A stretch of DNA of 8,806 nt from Eubacteriaceae bacterium. Lineage in GTDB: Bacteria; Bacillota; Clostridia; Eubacteriales; UBA1433. The stretch spans positions 1 through 8,806 of the forward strand of contig JAAZOI010000264.1 of NCBI GenBank assembly GCA_012797825.1. Reading direction: 5' to 3'. The first letter of the stretch is position 1. Each line of letters starts with the position of its first letter. Under the pieces are notes generated by a model that saw only the letters and a program-made list of their open reading frames with translations, ran no database searches and was not told the origin of the DNA. Shown here piece by piece: positions 1-6,000 of this stretch. The position numbers and the translations under genes were made by a program.

Positions 1-288
1 AAATATATTATCTTTTTTAATTATGCTGTCAACATATTCATAAGCAATCTTCGCGCCGAACTCTTTAGCCTGCTCTTCCATTCTGTCTACAAGTTTGGGC
101 CCCGTGCAATCCTGAATTGAGCCGGGATAATTTTGCACATGAGTGGTTGTTGCTATCTGTCCGCCGAGCATGCCCGCTTCTAATAGAACTGTTTTCATTT
201 CGCTTCTTGCGGCGTAGATTGCGGCGGACAGTCCGCCGGGTCCTCCGCCTATGATGATAATGTCGTATAAATTGCTGTTATTATCCAT
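1..288 (-). CDS. trxB: Thioredoxin reductase, N-terminal part (cut by window edge)
   Basis: The 96 visible residues are the start of a thioredoxin-reductase-type flavoprotein, which passes electrons from NAD(P)H through FAD and a redox-active CxxC pair to thioredoxin in the cytoplasm. The sequence shows the N-terminal FAD-binding Rossmann element, DIIIIGGGPGGLSAAIYAAR at about residues 9-28, followed by the family-typical GGQIATTTHVQNYPG at about 42-56. The CxxC active site and the NAD(P)H domain would lie beyond the window, so function is inferred from the N-terminus alone; a related FAD reductase such as an AhpF-like protein is possible but less likely. The ATG at 288 has a strong GGGAGG ribosome binding site 5-6 bases upstream. 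The gene follows trmL by 43 bases and appears to have its own extended -10 promoter. Confidence 0.9.
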   Translation of the reverse strand, partial: MDNNSNLYDIIIIGGGPGGLSAAIYAARSEMKTVLLEAGMLGGQIATTTHVQNYPGSIQDCTGPKLVDRMEEQAKEFGAKIAYEYVDSIIKKDNIF

Positions 289-314
289 TATTACCTCCCA
301 AGTGTGATTTACAT

Positions 315-323
315 ATTATACCA
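315..323 (-). promoter_or_regulatory. Extended -10 promoter candidate for trxB
   Basis: On the minus strand a perfect TATAAT (315-320) is preceded directly by TGG (321-323), which fits the TGn extended -10 form that tolerates a poor -35. No good -35 element is visible 17 bases upstream. Transcription would start near 308 and give a leader of about 20 bases carrying the GGGAGG site of trxB. This is a motif match only. Confidence 0.5.
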
Positions 324-331
324 TAAATAAA

Positions 332-799
332 CTACAATAAACCCTCGAAATTATTCTGCCTTAACGCCTCGTACAAAACAATGCTTACCGAGTTTGATAA
401 ATTAAGGCTGCGCAGCTGCTGTCCTTTTCGCATGGGTATATTATATCGATTTTCAAAAAACATCTCATGTATATAAGAAGGCAGACCGCTTGTTTCGCTT
501 CCGAACATTAAATAGTCGCGTTCTTGATATTTCACGTCCGTGTATAATCTGTCTGTTTTAGTAGTGTACAAGTACAAATTTTCGGGCTTGCACCTGCTTA
601 AAAAATCCTCAAAATTTTCATACACATAAAAGCTCATTTTGTCCCAATAGTCAAGTCCCGCCCGTTTTAAATACCTGTCGTCTATGGAAAATCCCAGAGG
701 CTTTATTAAATGGAGAACAGAGCCCGTAAGAGCGCAGCTTCTGGAAATGTTGCCAGTATTTTGGGGTATTTGCGGAGTATATAAAACTATATTAAACAT
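332..799 (-). CDS. trmL: tRNA (cytidine/uridine(34)-2'-O)-methyltransferase, TrmL family
   Basis: This 155-residue protein is a SPOUT methyltransferase of the TrmL/YibK group, which uses S-adenosylmethionine to methylate the ribose at the wobble position (C34 or cmnm5U34) of certain leucine tRNAs. It has the family's full length and its motifs in order: NTGNI at residues 14-18 after the opening strand, FGSETSGLP at 99-107, IPM at 121-123, and RSLNLSNSVSIVLYEALRQ at 130-148, which forms the trefoil-knot cofactor site. There is no extra RNA-binding domain, as expected for this minimal dimeric enzyme. The ATG at 799 has only a weak GGTG site upstream, at about 807-810. The gene looks monocistronic: trxB downstream has its own promoter and the upstream region is 257 bases of AT-rich DNA. 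The family assignment is firm; the exact tRNA substrates are inferred. Confidence 0.93.
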   Translation of the reverse strand: MFNIVLYTPQIPQNTGNISRSCALTGSVLHLIKPLGFSIDDRYLKRAGLDYWDKMSFYVYENFEDFLSRCKPENLYLYTTKTDRLYTDVKYQERDYLMFGSETSGLPSYIHEMFFENRYNIPMRKGQQLRSLNLSNSVSIVLYEALRQNNFEGLL

Positions 800-816
800 A
801 TTTTTTCACCGTGAAT

Positions 817-845
817 ATTTTACTATTATTAAGATAATTTAGCAA
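817..845 (-). promoter_or_regulatory. Candidate sigma-70-type promoter for trmL
   Basis: On the minus strand TTGCTA (840-845) and TAAAAT (817-822) are separated by 17 bases. A start near 810 would give a very short leader to the trmL ATG at 799. The surrounding DNA is very AT-rich, so chance matches are easy; support is limited to motif and spacing. Confidence 0.4.
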
Positions 846-885
846 ATAAATTAAAAAAATTAAGAATCTGATTTTACTTATAAAC

Positions 886-1027
886 TGTTAATAACTTGTT
901 GAAAAAATCTGATAACATATGGCTATTTCCCGCATATTACATAAAAATTTATGTATATTTTTTTTATTTTTAAAAACGCTGTTACAATAAAGAGTATATG
1001 TGCATAAGTGGATAACTTTGTGGATAA
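886..1027. other. DnaA-box-like cluster next to an AT-rich tract in the trmL-btuD gap
   Basis: The 257-base gap between trmL and btuD holds three 9-mers of DnaA-box form in the same orientation. Read on the minus strand they are TTATCCACA (1019-1027, perfect), TTATCCACT (1007-1015, one mismatch) and TTATGCACA (999-1007, fits the looser TTWTNCACA consensus). A weaker TTATTAACA lies at 886-894. Between the main group and the weak site is a tract of almost pure A and T (about 938-975) that includes the inverted repeat TACATAAA-AA-TTTATGTA (938-955), which could melt easily. This layout resembles parts of a bacterial origin or of the DnaA-box clusters known outside oriC in Bacillus. Against a chromosomal origin, dnaA, dnaN and rpmH are not beside it and genes on both sides run the same way. 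I see no gene in this gap. Confidence 0.5.
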
Positions 1028-1056
1028 AGTGTTGAATTTTGATAAAAGTAACCGTT

Positions 1057-1833
1057 TTACTTGATTTTTTCGGCCTGCATGAACAAAAATCGGCTGTTAA
1101 CATCTTTGTAAATGTCTACGTTTATATCGTATAAATCAGTTAGAATATCTTCATTGAATACTGTTTTTATATTTCCCGAATTGATAATTTTACCTTGTTT
1201 AATAATGATAAAATTGTTAATAAATCTAACCGCAAGATTAATATCGTGCATAACTGCAATAACGCTTTTTTTCTCCTCGTTAAGCGTTTTTAGCATATGC
1301 ATAATCTCCATTTGATTCTTTACATCAAGGTTGCTTGTGGGCTCGTCAAGCAAAATTACGTCGCTGTCCTGAGCTATCGCGCGGGCGAGTAAAACAGTCT
1401 GTTTCTCGCCGCTGCTGAGTGTTTTGTATAAGTTATTTTTAAGGTGGGATATTTTAGCTTTATCCAATGCTTCCAAAACCGCGGCGTTATCCGCGTTTGT
1501 TATATAGCTTTTTCTGTTATGAGAATAGCGTGACATTAACACTATGTCAAAAACAGTGAAATCAAAATTGGTATTAAAATTATCAGGCACAACCGCAATG
1601 TTTTTCGCTATGTCAAGCCTGCTTAAATTATTTATATTCACACCGTTTATTTTCACCTCGCCGCTTGTAGGTTTAATAATGGATGTCAGTATTTTTATAA
1701 GCGTGCTTTTGCCCGCGCCGTTGGGGCCTATAATCGCCCACATGCTGCCGCTCGGAATTGCAAAAGAAATATCATTTAAAATATCTTTACCATCAACTCG
1801 GCAGCACACATTACTAAGTTCGACGCAGTTCAT
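1057..1833 (-). CDS. btuD: Cobalamin ABC importer, ATP-binding protein
   Basis: This 258-residue ATPase of the FecE/BtuD class would power corrinoid uptake on the cytoplasmic face of the permease. Visible motifs in order are Walker A GPNGAGKST (36-44), signature LSSGEKQ (139-145), Walker B VILLDEP (159-165), D-loop SNLD (167-170) and the switch histidine in MHD (H196). The Q-loop is unusual: where relatives have VVPQ this protein reads VVPD (D84). The ATG at 1833 directly abuts the btuC stop, and its GAGAGGTG ribosome site lies inside the btuC end, so translation is probably coupled. It is the last gene of the operon; no convincing intrinsic terminator follows. The cobalamin substrate is inferred from the riboswitch at the head of the operon, because the ATPase alone would not separate it from iron-siderophore or heme importers. 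Confidence 0.9.
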   Translation of the reverse strand: MNCVELSNVCCRVDGKDILNDISFAIPSGSMWAIIGPNGAGKSTLIKILTSIIKPTSGEVKINGVNINNLSRLDIAKNIAVVPDNFNTNFDFTVFDIVLMSRYSHNRKSYITNADNAAVLEALDKAKISHLKNNLYKTLSSGEKQTVLLARAIAQDSDVILLDEPTSNLDVKNQMEIMHMLKTLNEEKKSVIAVMHDINLAVRFINNFIIIKQGKIINSGNIKTVFNEDILTDLYDINVDIYKDVNSRFLFMQAEKIK

Positions 1834-2844
1834 TTACAGCACCTCTCGCTTTGATGAGTATATCAGGTAAATAAAAAACGGCGCGCCGAAAATAGCCGTG
1901 ACAATACCAACGGGAAGCTCAAACTTAAGCGCGCTGCGGGCTATAGTGTCAGCTGTCATTAAGAAAATGCCGCCGATAAAAACGCTGTATACCATCAGCT
2001 TTTTATGCATCGGTCCTGTAAATATTCTTACTACATGCGGCGTTATAAGCCCTATAAAACCTATTATACCGGTAACTGAAACAACGCCCGCGGCAAGAAG
2101 GGAAGTGATTACTAATATATGCCTGCGCACTTTATATATATCCTGACCTAAATACTGCGCTTCTTGGCTTCCCAGCAGCATAATATCTAAATTTTTACTG
2201 TTATGCATCATAAAACAAAATCCTATAACAAAATACACAGACACAACAGCCAAATGAGGCCAGCTTTTAGCGGCGAAGCTTCCCAGAGTCCAGAAATAAA
2301 TGTCTTTTATATTATCCTGATTTAACAGCATCAAAACAGAAATAACGGCTGTTATAAATTGCCCGATCGCAATGCCTATTAAAAGAAGGGAAGAAGTAGA
2401 GTTTCTTTGAGAATTTTCATATATGGCGAAAACGACAAATACCGTTATAACCGCGCCGAAAAACGCCATTAATGCTGTAATGTTAAGACCTAAAAAAGTG
2501 TTTGGCATGCTAAGCACTATGCTGAGCGTTGCGCCTAATGCCGCGCCCGAGGATACTCCCAGTATAAACGGGTCGCTTAACGGATTTTTAAAAACGCTTT
2601 GATATCCGCATCCGCATAAAGCAAGGCACGCGCCGCTTATGTACGATAAAAGCACTCTTGGCAGGCGTATGTTTAAAATAATAATTTCTTTTGAATTTGA
2701 AAAGCCTGATAAAGAGGAATTTAATTTGCCTGCCAGTATTTTAAAAGTATCTAAAAAGGCTATATCCGCAGTCCCCGCTGCGGTATATAGCAATATCAAA
2801 ATTATACTTATAGCCGTAAATATGAAAATATGTATTTTCTTCAA
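1834..2844 (-). CDS. btuC: Cobalamin ABC importer, permease (FecCD/BtuC family)
   Basis: This 336-residue polytopic membrane protein forms the transport channel, presumably as a dimer. It shows the hydrophobic periodicity of FecCD permeases and their signatures: RLPR at 60-63, then YQSVFKNPLSDPFILGVSSG at 81-100, and near residues 260-275 GFIGLITPHVVR, the stretch that contacts the ATPase. Length matches the family. The start is a TTG at 2844: it gives the natural MKKIHIFIF membrane start and sits 6 bases after an AAAGGA site (2851-2856). It follows btuF by 21 bases and abuts btuD. Regulation is with btuF through the upstream riboswitch. Family membership is certain; the cobalamin substrate rests on that riboswitch. 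Confidence 0.92.
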   Translation of the reverse strand: MKKIHIFIFTAISIILILLYTAAGTADIAFLDTFKILAGKLNSSLSGFSNSKEIIILNIRLPRVLLSYISGACLALCGCGYQSVFKNPLSDPFILGVSSGAALGATLSIVLSMPNTFLGLNITALMAFFGAVITVFVVFAIYENSQRNSTSSLLLIGIAIGQFITAVISVLMLLNQDNIKDIYFWTLGSFAAKSWPHLAVVSVYFVIGFCFMMHNSKNLDIMLLGSQEAQYLGQDIYKVRRHILVITSLLAAGVVSVTGIIGFIGLITPHVVRIFTGPMHKKLMVYSVFIGGIFLMTADTIARSALKFELPVGIVTAIFGAPFFIYLIYSSKREVL

Positions 2845-2865
2845 ATTCGTTCCTTTATCTAATTA

Positions 2866-3792
2866 TTATTTTCCGTATATATCATCATATAAAAGCTGGA
2901 GCGCTTGCGTAAGGCGCGGCCCCGGGCGAGAAATTACGGAAGTTTCATTGCTTGAATATGAGTAACTGTAATATTTATTGTTTTTAATGGCAGATAAGTT
3001 AGAAATAATCTTATCAGCAGGCAAATCACCTGAATTTACAGCCGATAAGTCTATATAAACGTCAGGGTCGTCTTCTATAAGCTTTTCTGTCGGTATCATA
3101 ATCCAGCCCGAGCCTAAGCCCTGTGCTATATTATTTGCGCCGAGCGTTTTTATAAGATCATTTATAAATGTATCCGCTCCGGGCGTATAATAGCCGCCGA
3201 TATTTATAAATACGCTTTTAGGCTCCTGTTTCTCTGCCTTGTCAGCAATTTTGCCTATATCCGAGCGCATTTGGCTTACAAGCGCTGCCGCTTCTTTGTT
3301 TTTGTCGGTTATTTTTCCTATTAATGTTATGTTGTCAAGTACGTCTTCAACTGATGTATACGTCATTAAAACTATTTTAATCCCTGATTTTTCAAGCAGC
3401 AGCTGCGTATCCGCAGGAATTCCGTATGCCACATCCGACAAAATTATATCCGGGTCTGCCTGTATTATGCTTTCTACATTAGGTCCCGAATAATCAAATA
3501 ATACCGGCTTTGATTTTGCGGCATCAGGGTAATCGCAGGAGCTGCTGACTCCCACTATTTCATCGTCAAGCCCCAAAGCGAATAATATTTCCGTAACGGC
3601 GGGGGATGTGCTTACAATCCGCGCCGGTTTTGCATCAATAGATACATTGTTCCCCAGATCATCCGTAATTGATAACGGATATGCCGTATTGGCAGCCGCA
3701 TTTGATGAAGCAGTGTTGGAACAGGATGCAAAAGAAATCAGAAGAAGTAATGCAAGCAATATGCATAGAAGTTGTTTTGATTTTTTGTACAT
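2866..3792 (-). CDS. btuF: Cobalamin-binding lipoprotein of the ABC importer
   Basis: This 308-residue protein is the extracellular substrate-binding component of the importer, tethered to the membrane as a lipoprotein. Residues 1-24 form a lipoprotein signal peptide: a Lys-rich start, a Leu-rich core and a lipobox-like FASC with the lipidated Cys at 24. A Ser/Ala/Asn-rich linker follows, then a BtuF/FhuD-type fold (class III binding protein, two lobes joined by a long helix) from about residue 40. Typical segments are ARIVSTSPAVTEILFALGL (57-75), VGVSSSCDYP (80-89), and IIQADPDIILSD (109-120). The ATG at 3792 follows a GGGAGAG site at 3798-3804. It is the first gene of the operon and is preceded by the cobalamin riboswitch and terminator, which makes cobalamin or a related corrinoid the likely ligand. 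Confidence 0.92.
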   Translation of the reverse strand: MYKKSKQLLCILLALLLLISFASCSNTASSNAAANTAYPLSITDDLGNNVSIDAKPARIVSTSPAVTEILFALGLDDEIVGVSSSCDYPDAAKSKPVLFDYSGPNVESIIQADPDIILSDVAYGIPADTQLLLEKSGIKIVLMTYTSVEDVLDNITLIGKITDKNKEAAALVSQMRSDIGKIADKAEKQEPKSVFINIGGYYTPGADTFINDLIKTLGANNIAQGLGSGWIMIPTEKLIEDDPDVYIDLSAVNSGDLPADKIISNLSAIKNNKYYSYSYSSNETSVISRPGPRLTQALQLLYDDIYGK

Positions 3793-3810
3793 GTAGTCTC
3801 TCCCTATAAT

Positions 3811-3848
3811 AAAAAAATTTCTCTACACCCCGTAAGGCAAGAGAAATT
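3811..3848 (-). terminator. Riboswitch-controlled intrinsic terminator before btuF
   Basis: On the minus strand an 8-bp stem AATTTCTC/GAGAAATT (3841-3848 with 3816-3823), extendable by one A-T pair, is followed by seven U residues in RNA (3817-3811). It sits between the aptamer and the btuF ribosome site, the normal place for an expression platform. A competing hairpin, ATTATCT/AGATAAT (3866-3872 with 3846-3852), uses the first three bases of the terminator stem and could serve as antiterminator. Confidence 0.85.
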
Positions 3849-3869
3849 ATCTGATATTTTATAATAGAT

Positions 3870-4048
3870 AATAACTTAAACTCCGCCCTCCGAGAGTTAT
3901 TGTTCATATTGCGCAACTTGATATCCTGGCTTGCGCTTCATCCTCATCTCTGCCTTCCCATTTAAAACAGTGGCGTAATAGAGACTCGTCGTCGCTTACA
4001 GTAGCGGGGGCTGCAACGGATTTTCACCGTTTTCCCTTATTGCACAAT
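3870..4048 (-). promoter_or_regulatory. Cobalamin riboswitch (aptamer and P13 region)
   Basis: The minus strand carries the conserved core of the cobalamin riboswitch in order: GGTGAAAATCC (4018-4028), GCAGCCCCCGCTACTGT (3998-4014), GCCACTG (3968-3974), GGGAAGGC (3952-3959) and AAGCCAGGA (3924-3932). The aptamer is closed by a P1 stem of TTGTGCAA (4040-4047) with TTGCGCAA (3909-3916), containing one G-U pair. Downstream, AACTC/GAGTT (3894-3898 with 3879-3883) or the longer alternative AATAACT/AGTTATT (3895-3901 with 3870-3876) forms the P13-like hairpin. In this RNA class cobalamin binding shuts off expression. Together with the terminator at 3811-3848 it indicates transcriptional control of btuFCD. 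Confidence 0.97.
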
Positions 4049-4060
4049 TTAATTTATTTT

Positions 4061-4089
4061 ATAGTAGCAAATGATTTTAAATATTGCAA
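4061..4089 (-). promoter_or_regulatory. Candidate promoter of the btuFCD operon
   Basis: On the minus strand TTGCAA (4084-4089) and TACTAT (4061-4066) are 17 bases apart, and TGC directly precedes the -10 as an extended element. A start near 4054 falls just ahead of the first base of the aptamer P1 stem, which fits a riboswitch leader well. The -35 lies within an inverted repeat (4080-4096). Confidence 0.5.
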
Positions 4090-4096
4090 CAATATT

Positions 4097-4408
4097 CTAT
4101 TTAAATTTTACGGCTGTTCCGTAAGCCAGCACTTCCGCGGCGCCCTGCATTACGGAGCTTGATGAATATCTGATGTTTATTACAGCATCCGCCCCAATAG
4201 ACTCGGCTTCTTTAACCATTCTTTGCGTTGCAATGCTTCTTGATTCGTTTATCATTTCACTGTAAGCCTGAAGCTCTCCGCCTACAATGCTCTTAAACGC
4301 GCTTCCTATGTCTTTTCCTATATGCTTGGACTGAATCATTGCTCCTTTAACTAAGCCCAAAACCTCAAATTCTTTTCCGGGGATGTAATCAATATTTATC
4401 AATATCAT
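4097..4408 (-). CDS. YbjQ-like (UPF0145) protein, first copy
   Basis: This 103-residue protein belongs to the YbjQ/UPF0145 family, which forms small ring-like oligomers and has been called putative heavy-metal binding; no biochemical function is established. Recognisable family parts are the YIPGKEFEVLGLVKG start (residues 8-22), the central helix with ESRSIATQRMVKEAESIGADAVINIRY (about 55-81), and the AYGTAVKFK end. It is paralogous to the protein at 4681-4998: both share PGKE, VKG, GADAV and YGTAVK. The ATG at 4408 lies inside the end of the small membrane-protein gene (20-base overlap) and has a strong AAGGAGGG site 8 bases upstream, so the two are translationally coupled. It appears to be the last gene of the nth group. 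Confidence 0.85.
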   Translation of the reverse strand: MILINIDYIPGKEFEVLGLVKGAMIQSKHIGKDIGSAFKSIVGGELQAYSEMINESRSIATQRMVKEAESIGADAVINIRYSSSSVMQGAAEVLAYGTAVKFK

Positions 4409-4631
4409 CTTCTTTTCCCTCCTTAATTTCTTTGACTCTCAAAATATAAACATATATAAGCATTCCTATTGCACCCAGAGGAATTAAAGCAGATAATATG
4501 CAAAGCACAACAGAAATGTTATAATAGATGTAAGTAAATAAATTATTAACCGCCATAAAAATCAGAAATATAATGCATACAAGCATAGCAATGGTTGGCG
4601 CAATCAATTTTTTCTTATGTTCTTGTCTCAT
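4389..4631 (-). CDS. Small two-helix membrane protein of unknown function
   Basis: This 80-residue protein is not recognised. It has a positively charged start (RQEHKKK), two hydrophobic segments at about residues 10-32 and 38-65 that look like transmembrane helices, and a charged tail (RVKEIKEGKEDDIDKY) that would lie on the same side as the N-terminus, probably the cytoplasm. The ATG at 4631 follows an AAGGAT site. It sits between two YbjQ-like genes, overlapping one by 20 bases and following the other by 49, so it is likely cotranscribed with them. A role as membrane partner or anchor of the YbjQ proteins is inference from position only. Confidence 0.75.
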   Translation of the reverse strand: MRQEHKKKLIAPTIAMLVCIIFLIFMAVNNLFTYIYYNISVVLCILSALIPLGAIGMLIYVYILRVKEIKEGKEDDIDKY

Positions 4632-4680
4632 ATATTTATCCTTTTTTTATTAATATATATGAATTAATAATGTTTACTTA

Positions 4681-4998
4681 TTATTTATATTTTACTGCGG
4701 TTCCGTATACCAGTAATTCGACCGATCTTAAAAATTCGACGGAAAGAACGGAAGTTGTATATTTTACGCTAACTACAGCGTCCGCGCCAAGCGCCTGAGC
4801 TTTTTCTTCCATCATTTTTGTAATAGCGTCTCTTGACTGGTCAATAACATCGCCGAAATTCATTTCGCTTGCTCCGAATATGCTGTCGAACGCATTCTTC
4901 GCGTCTTTTTTAGCGTCTGTTTGTACAACGGAACCCTTTACTATTCCTATAGCCTCTATTTCTTTTCCCGGCACATAATCAGTGCTTAATATCAGCAT
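4681..4998 (-). CDS. YbjQ-like (UPF0145) protein, second copy
   Basis: This 105-residue YbjQ/UPF0145 protein is a paralogue of the product at 4097-4408. It shares YVPGKEIEAIGIVKG (residues 8-22), GADAVVSVKY (about 71-80) and YGTAVKYK at the end, but diverges in the middle (QTDAKKDAKNAF for QSKHIGKDIGSAF) and before the C-terminus (FLRSVELLVYG). The family's function is unknown. The ATG at 4998 is one base past the nth stop, and its AAGGAG ribosome site is formed by the last codons of nth, so the two are tightly coupled. This may reflect only compact gene packing. Confidence 0.85.
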   Translation of the reverse strand: MLILSTDYVPGKEIEAIGIVKGSVVQTDAKKDAKNAFDSIFGASEMNFGDVIDQSRDAITKMMEEKAQALGADAVVSVKYTTSVLSVEFLRSVELLVYGTAVKYK

Positions 4999-4999
4999 T

Positions 5000-5638
5000 T
5001 TAAATCTCCTTTTTGTTTTTATAATATAAGCAGTAATTATTTACTGCGCACTTATCACATTTGGGGTTTCTTGCAGTGCAGACATTCCTGCCGTGGAGTA
5101 TAAGCTTATAATGCATTTTGCTCCACATTGATCTGTCTATAGCGCTCATAAGCGCCGCTTCCGTTGCATACGGGGTTTTCTCATCCGCCAGACCTATTCT
5201 GTTCGACACTCTGAATACATGAGTATCAACGGCAATTGCGTCTTTATTATAAACGTGTGACAGTATTACGTTTGCGGTTTTTCTCCCTACGCCGGGAAGA
5301 ATGAGAAGGTCTTCCATATTATCGGGGACAATGCCTCTGAATTTATCAATAATTATTTTACTCGCTTCAATTATGTTTTTAGACTTAACCTCAGATAACC
5401 CGCCGCTTTTAATAAGACGCTGCAGATTCTCTCTGCCTAAATCCAATATCATCTGCGGTGTGTTTGCAATTCTAAATAAATTTGACGTAATTTCATTTAC
5501 CCGCCTATCCGTGCATTGAGCGGATAATATTACAGCAATTAAAAGTTCATAAGCCGATGAATAATTTAAAAATGTTTTAACGTCTTCATACTCGTTATCA
5601 AGTGAAGCAATTATTTTGTTAGTAATTTCTTTATCCAT
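5000..5638 (-). CDS. nth: Endonuclease III (DNA glycosylase/AP lyase)
   Basis: This 212-residue base-excision-repair enzyme removes oxidised pyrimidines and then cuts at the abasic site. The sequence shows LSAQCTD (38-44), the helix-hairpin-helix LPGVGRKTANV (114-124) with catalytic Lys120, VDTHVFRVSNRIGL (137-150) with catalytic Asp138, and the C-terminal iron-sulfur loop with four cysteines spaced C-x6-C-x2-C-x5-C (187, 194, 197, 203). Length and motif spacing are standard, so it should be active. The ATG at 5638 lacks a clear ribosome binding site; the upstream DNA is almost pure A and T with a TATAAT at 5660-5665 as a possible -10. It is the first gene of the group that continues with the YbjQ-like genes, and it is divergent from the small gene at 5735. 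Confidence 0.96.
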   Translation of the reverse strand: MDKEITNKIIASLDNEYEDVKTFLNYSSAYELLIAVILSAQCTDRRVNEITSNLFRIANTPQMILDLGRENLQRLIKSGGLSEVKSKNIIEASKIIIDKFRGIVPDNMEDLLILPGVGRKTANVILSHVYNKDAIAVDTHVFRVSNRIGLADEKTPYATEAALMSAIDRSMWSKMHYKLILHGRNVCTARNPKCDKCAVNNYCLYYKNKKEI

Positions 5639-5734
5639 TATTAAATTATAATTAAAAAAATTATATTTTTCAATTTTTATGTTATAGAAAATGCAATTCT
5701 GTTAAAAATAGACAAAAAGGAGTGATGTTACAAA

Positions 5735-5962
5735 ATGAACAAAACAGCAACTGCAATAATCAGCGCAGTAAGCGCAGCAGCCACAGTGATGGTTGCTCAA
5801 AACTTAATGACAAATAAAGGTAAAATTAAAAGAACAGTAAAAAGCGCCGTCGATAAGGGAACAGACTATGTAAGCCAGGCGCTTGACAAAGGCAGCGATT
5901 ACATTTCCAGCGCAACAAGCAACGCAAGCGATTATCTAAAACAAACTAATGTATTTAAATAA
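5735..5962 (+). CDS. Small membrane-anchored protein with three 11-residue repeats
   Basis: This 75-residue protein is not recognised as a known family, though its plan recalls YtxH-like small envelope or stress proteins. Residues 4-25 form an Ala/Val-rich hydrophobic segment that could anchor it, followed by a basic stretch (NKGKIKR, 27-33). Then come three tandem 11-residue repeats: KSAVDKGTDYV (36-46), SQALDKGSDYI (47-57) and SSATSNASDYL (58-68). The shared pattern x-x-A-x-[DS]-[KN]-[GA]-[TS]-D-Y-[VIL] suggests an amphipathic helix of 11-residue periodicity. The ATG at 5735 follows AAGGAG (5717-5722) with a rather long 12-base spacing; no in-frame start lies closer. It is the only plus-strand gene here and ends at a strong terminator, so it is a single-gene unit. 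Confidence 0.8.
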   Translation: MNKTATAIISAVSAAATVMVAQNLMTNKGKIKRTVKSAVDKGTDYVSQALDKGSDYISSATSNASDYLKQTNVFK

Positions 5963-5993
5963 AAAATAAAGAGCGAAAAGCTCTTTATTTTTT
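5961..5993. terminator. Strong, probably bidirectional intrinsic terminator
   Basis: A perfect 11-bp stem AAATAAAGAGC/GCTCTTTATTT (5964-5974 with 5980-5990) encloses a GAAAA loop and can extend by further A-T pairs on both sides. T-runs on both strands let it end the plus-strand gene at 5735-5962 and, from the other side, the minus-strand cdd gene, which stops at 6001. Confidence 0.9.
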
Positions 5994-6000
5994 ATTTGCA

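Noticed and set aside
938..970. Hairpin TACATAAA/TTTATGTA followed by a T-run on the plus strand, as a terminator
   Set aside because: The stem is almost pure A-T and no plus-strand gene leads into it; for minus-strand btuD the T-run is on the wrong side. It is noted as part of the AT-rich tract instead.
886..1027. Main chromosomal replication origin
   Set aside because: No dnaA, dnaN, gyr or rpmH gene is adjacent and gene orientation does not change across the site; kept only as a DnaA-box cluster.
1040..1076. Short AAGTAA/TTACTT hairpin near the btuD stop, as its terminator
   Set aside because: The stem has only six pairs and the T-run follows on the plus strand, not in the direction of btuD transcription.
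888..1103. 71-residue reading frame on the minus strand across the AT-rich gap
   Set aside because: It overlaps the end of btuD in another frame, has no good ribosome site, has an amino-acid make-up typical of random AT-rich DNA, and is better explained by the DnaA-box region.
4647..4670. Inverted repeat TTATTAAT/ATTAATAA between the second ybjQ copy and the membrane-protein gene
   Set aside because: It is AT-only, is followed by A residues and a ribosome site rather than a T-run in the direction of transcription, and occurs in simple AT-rich sequence.
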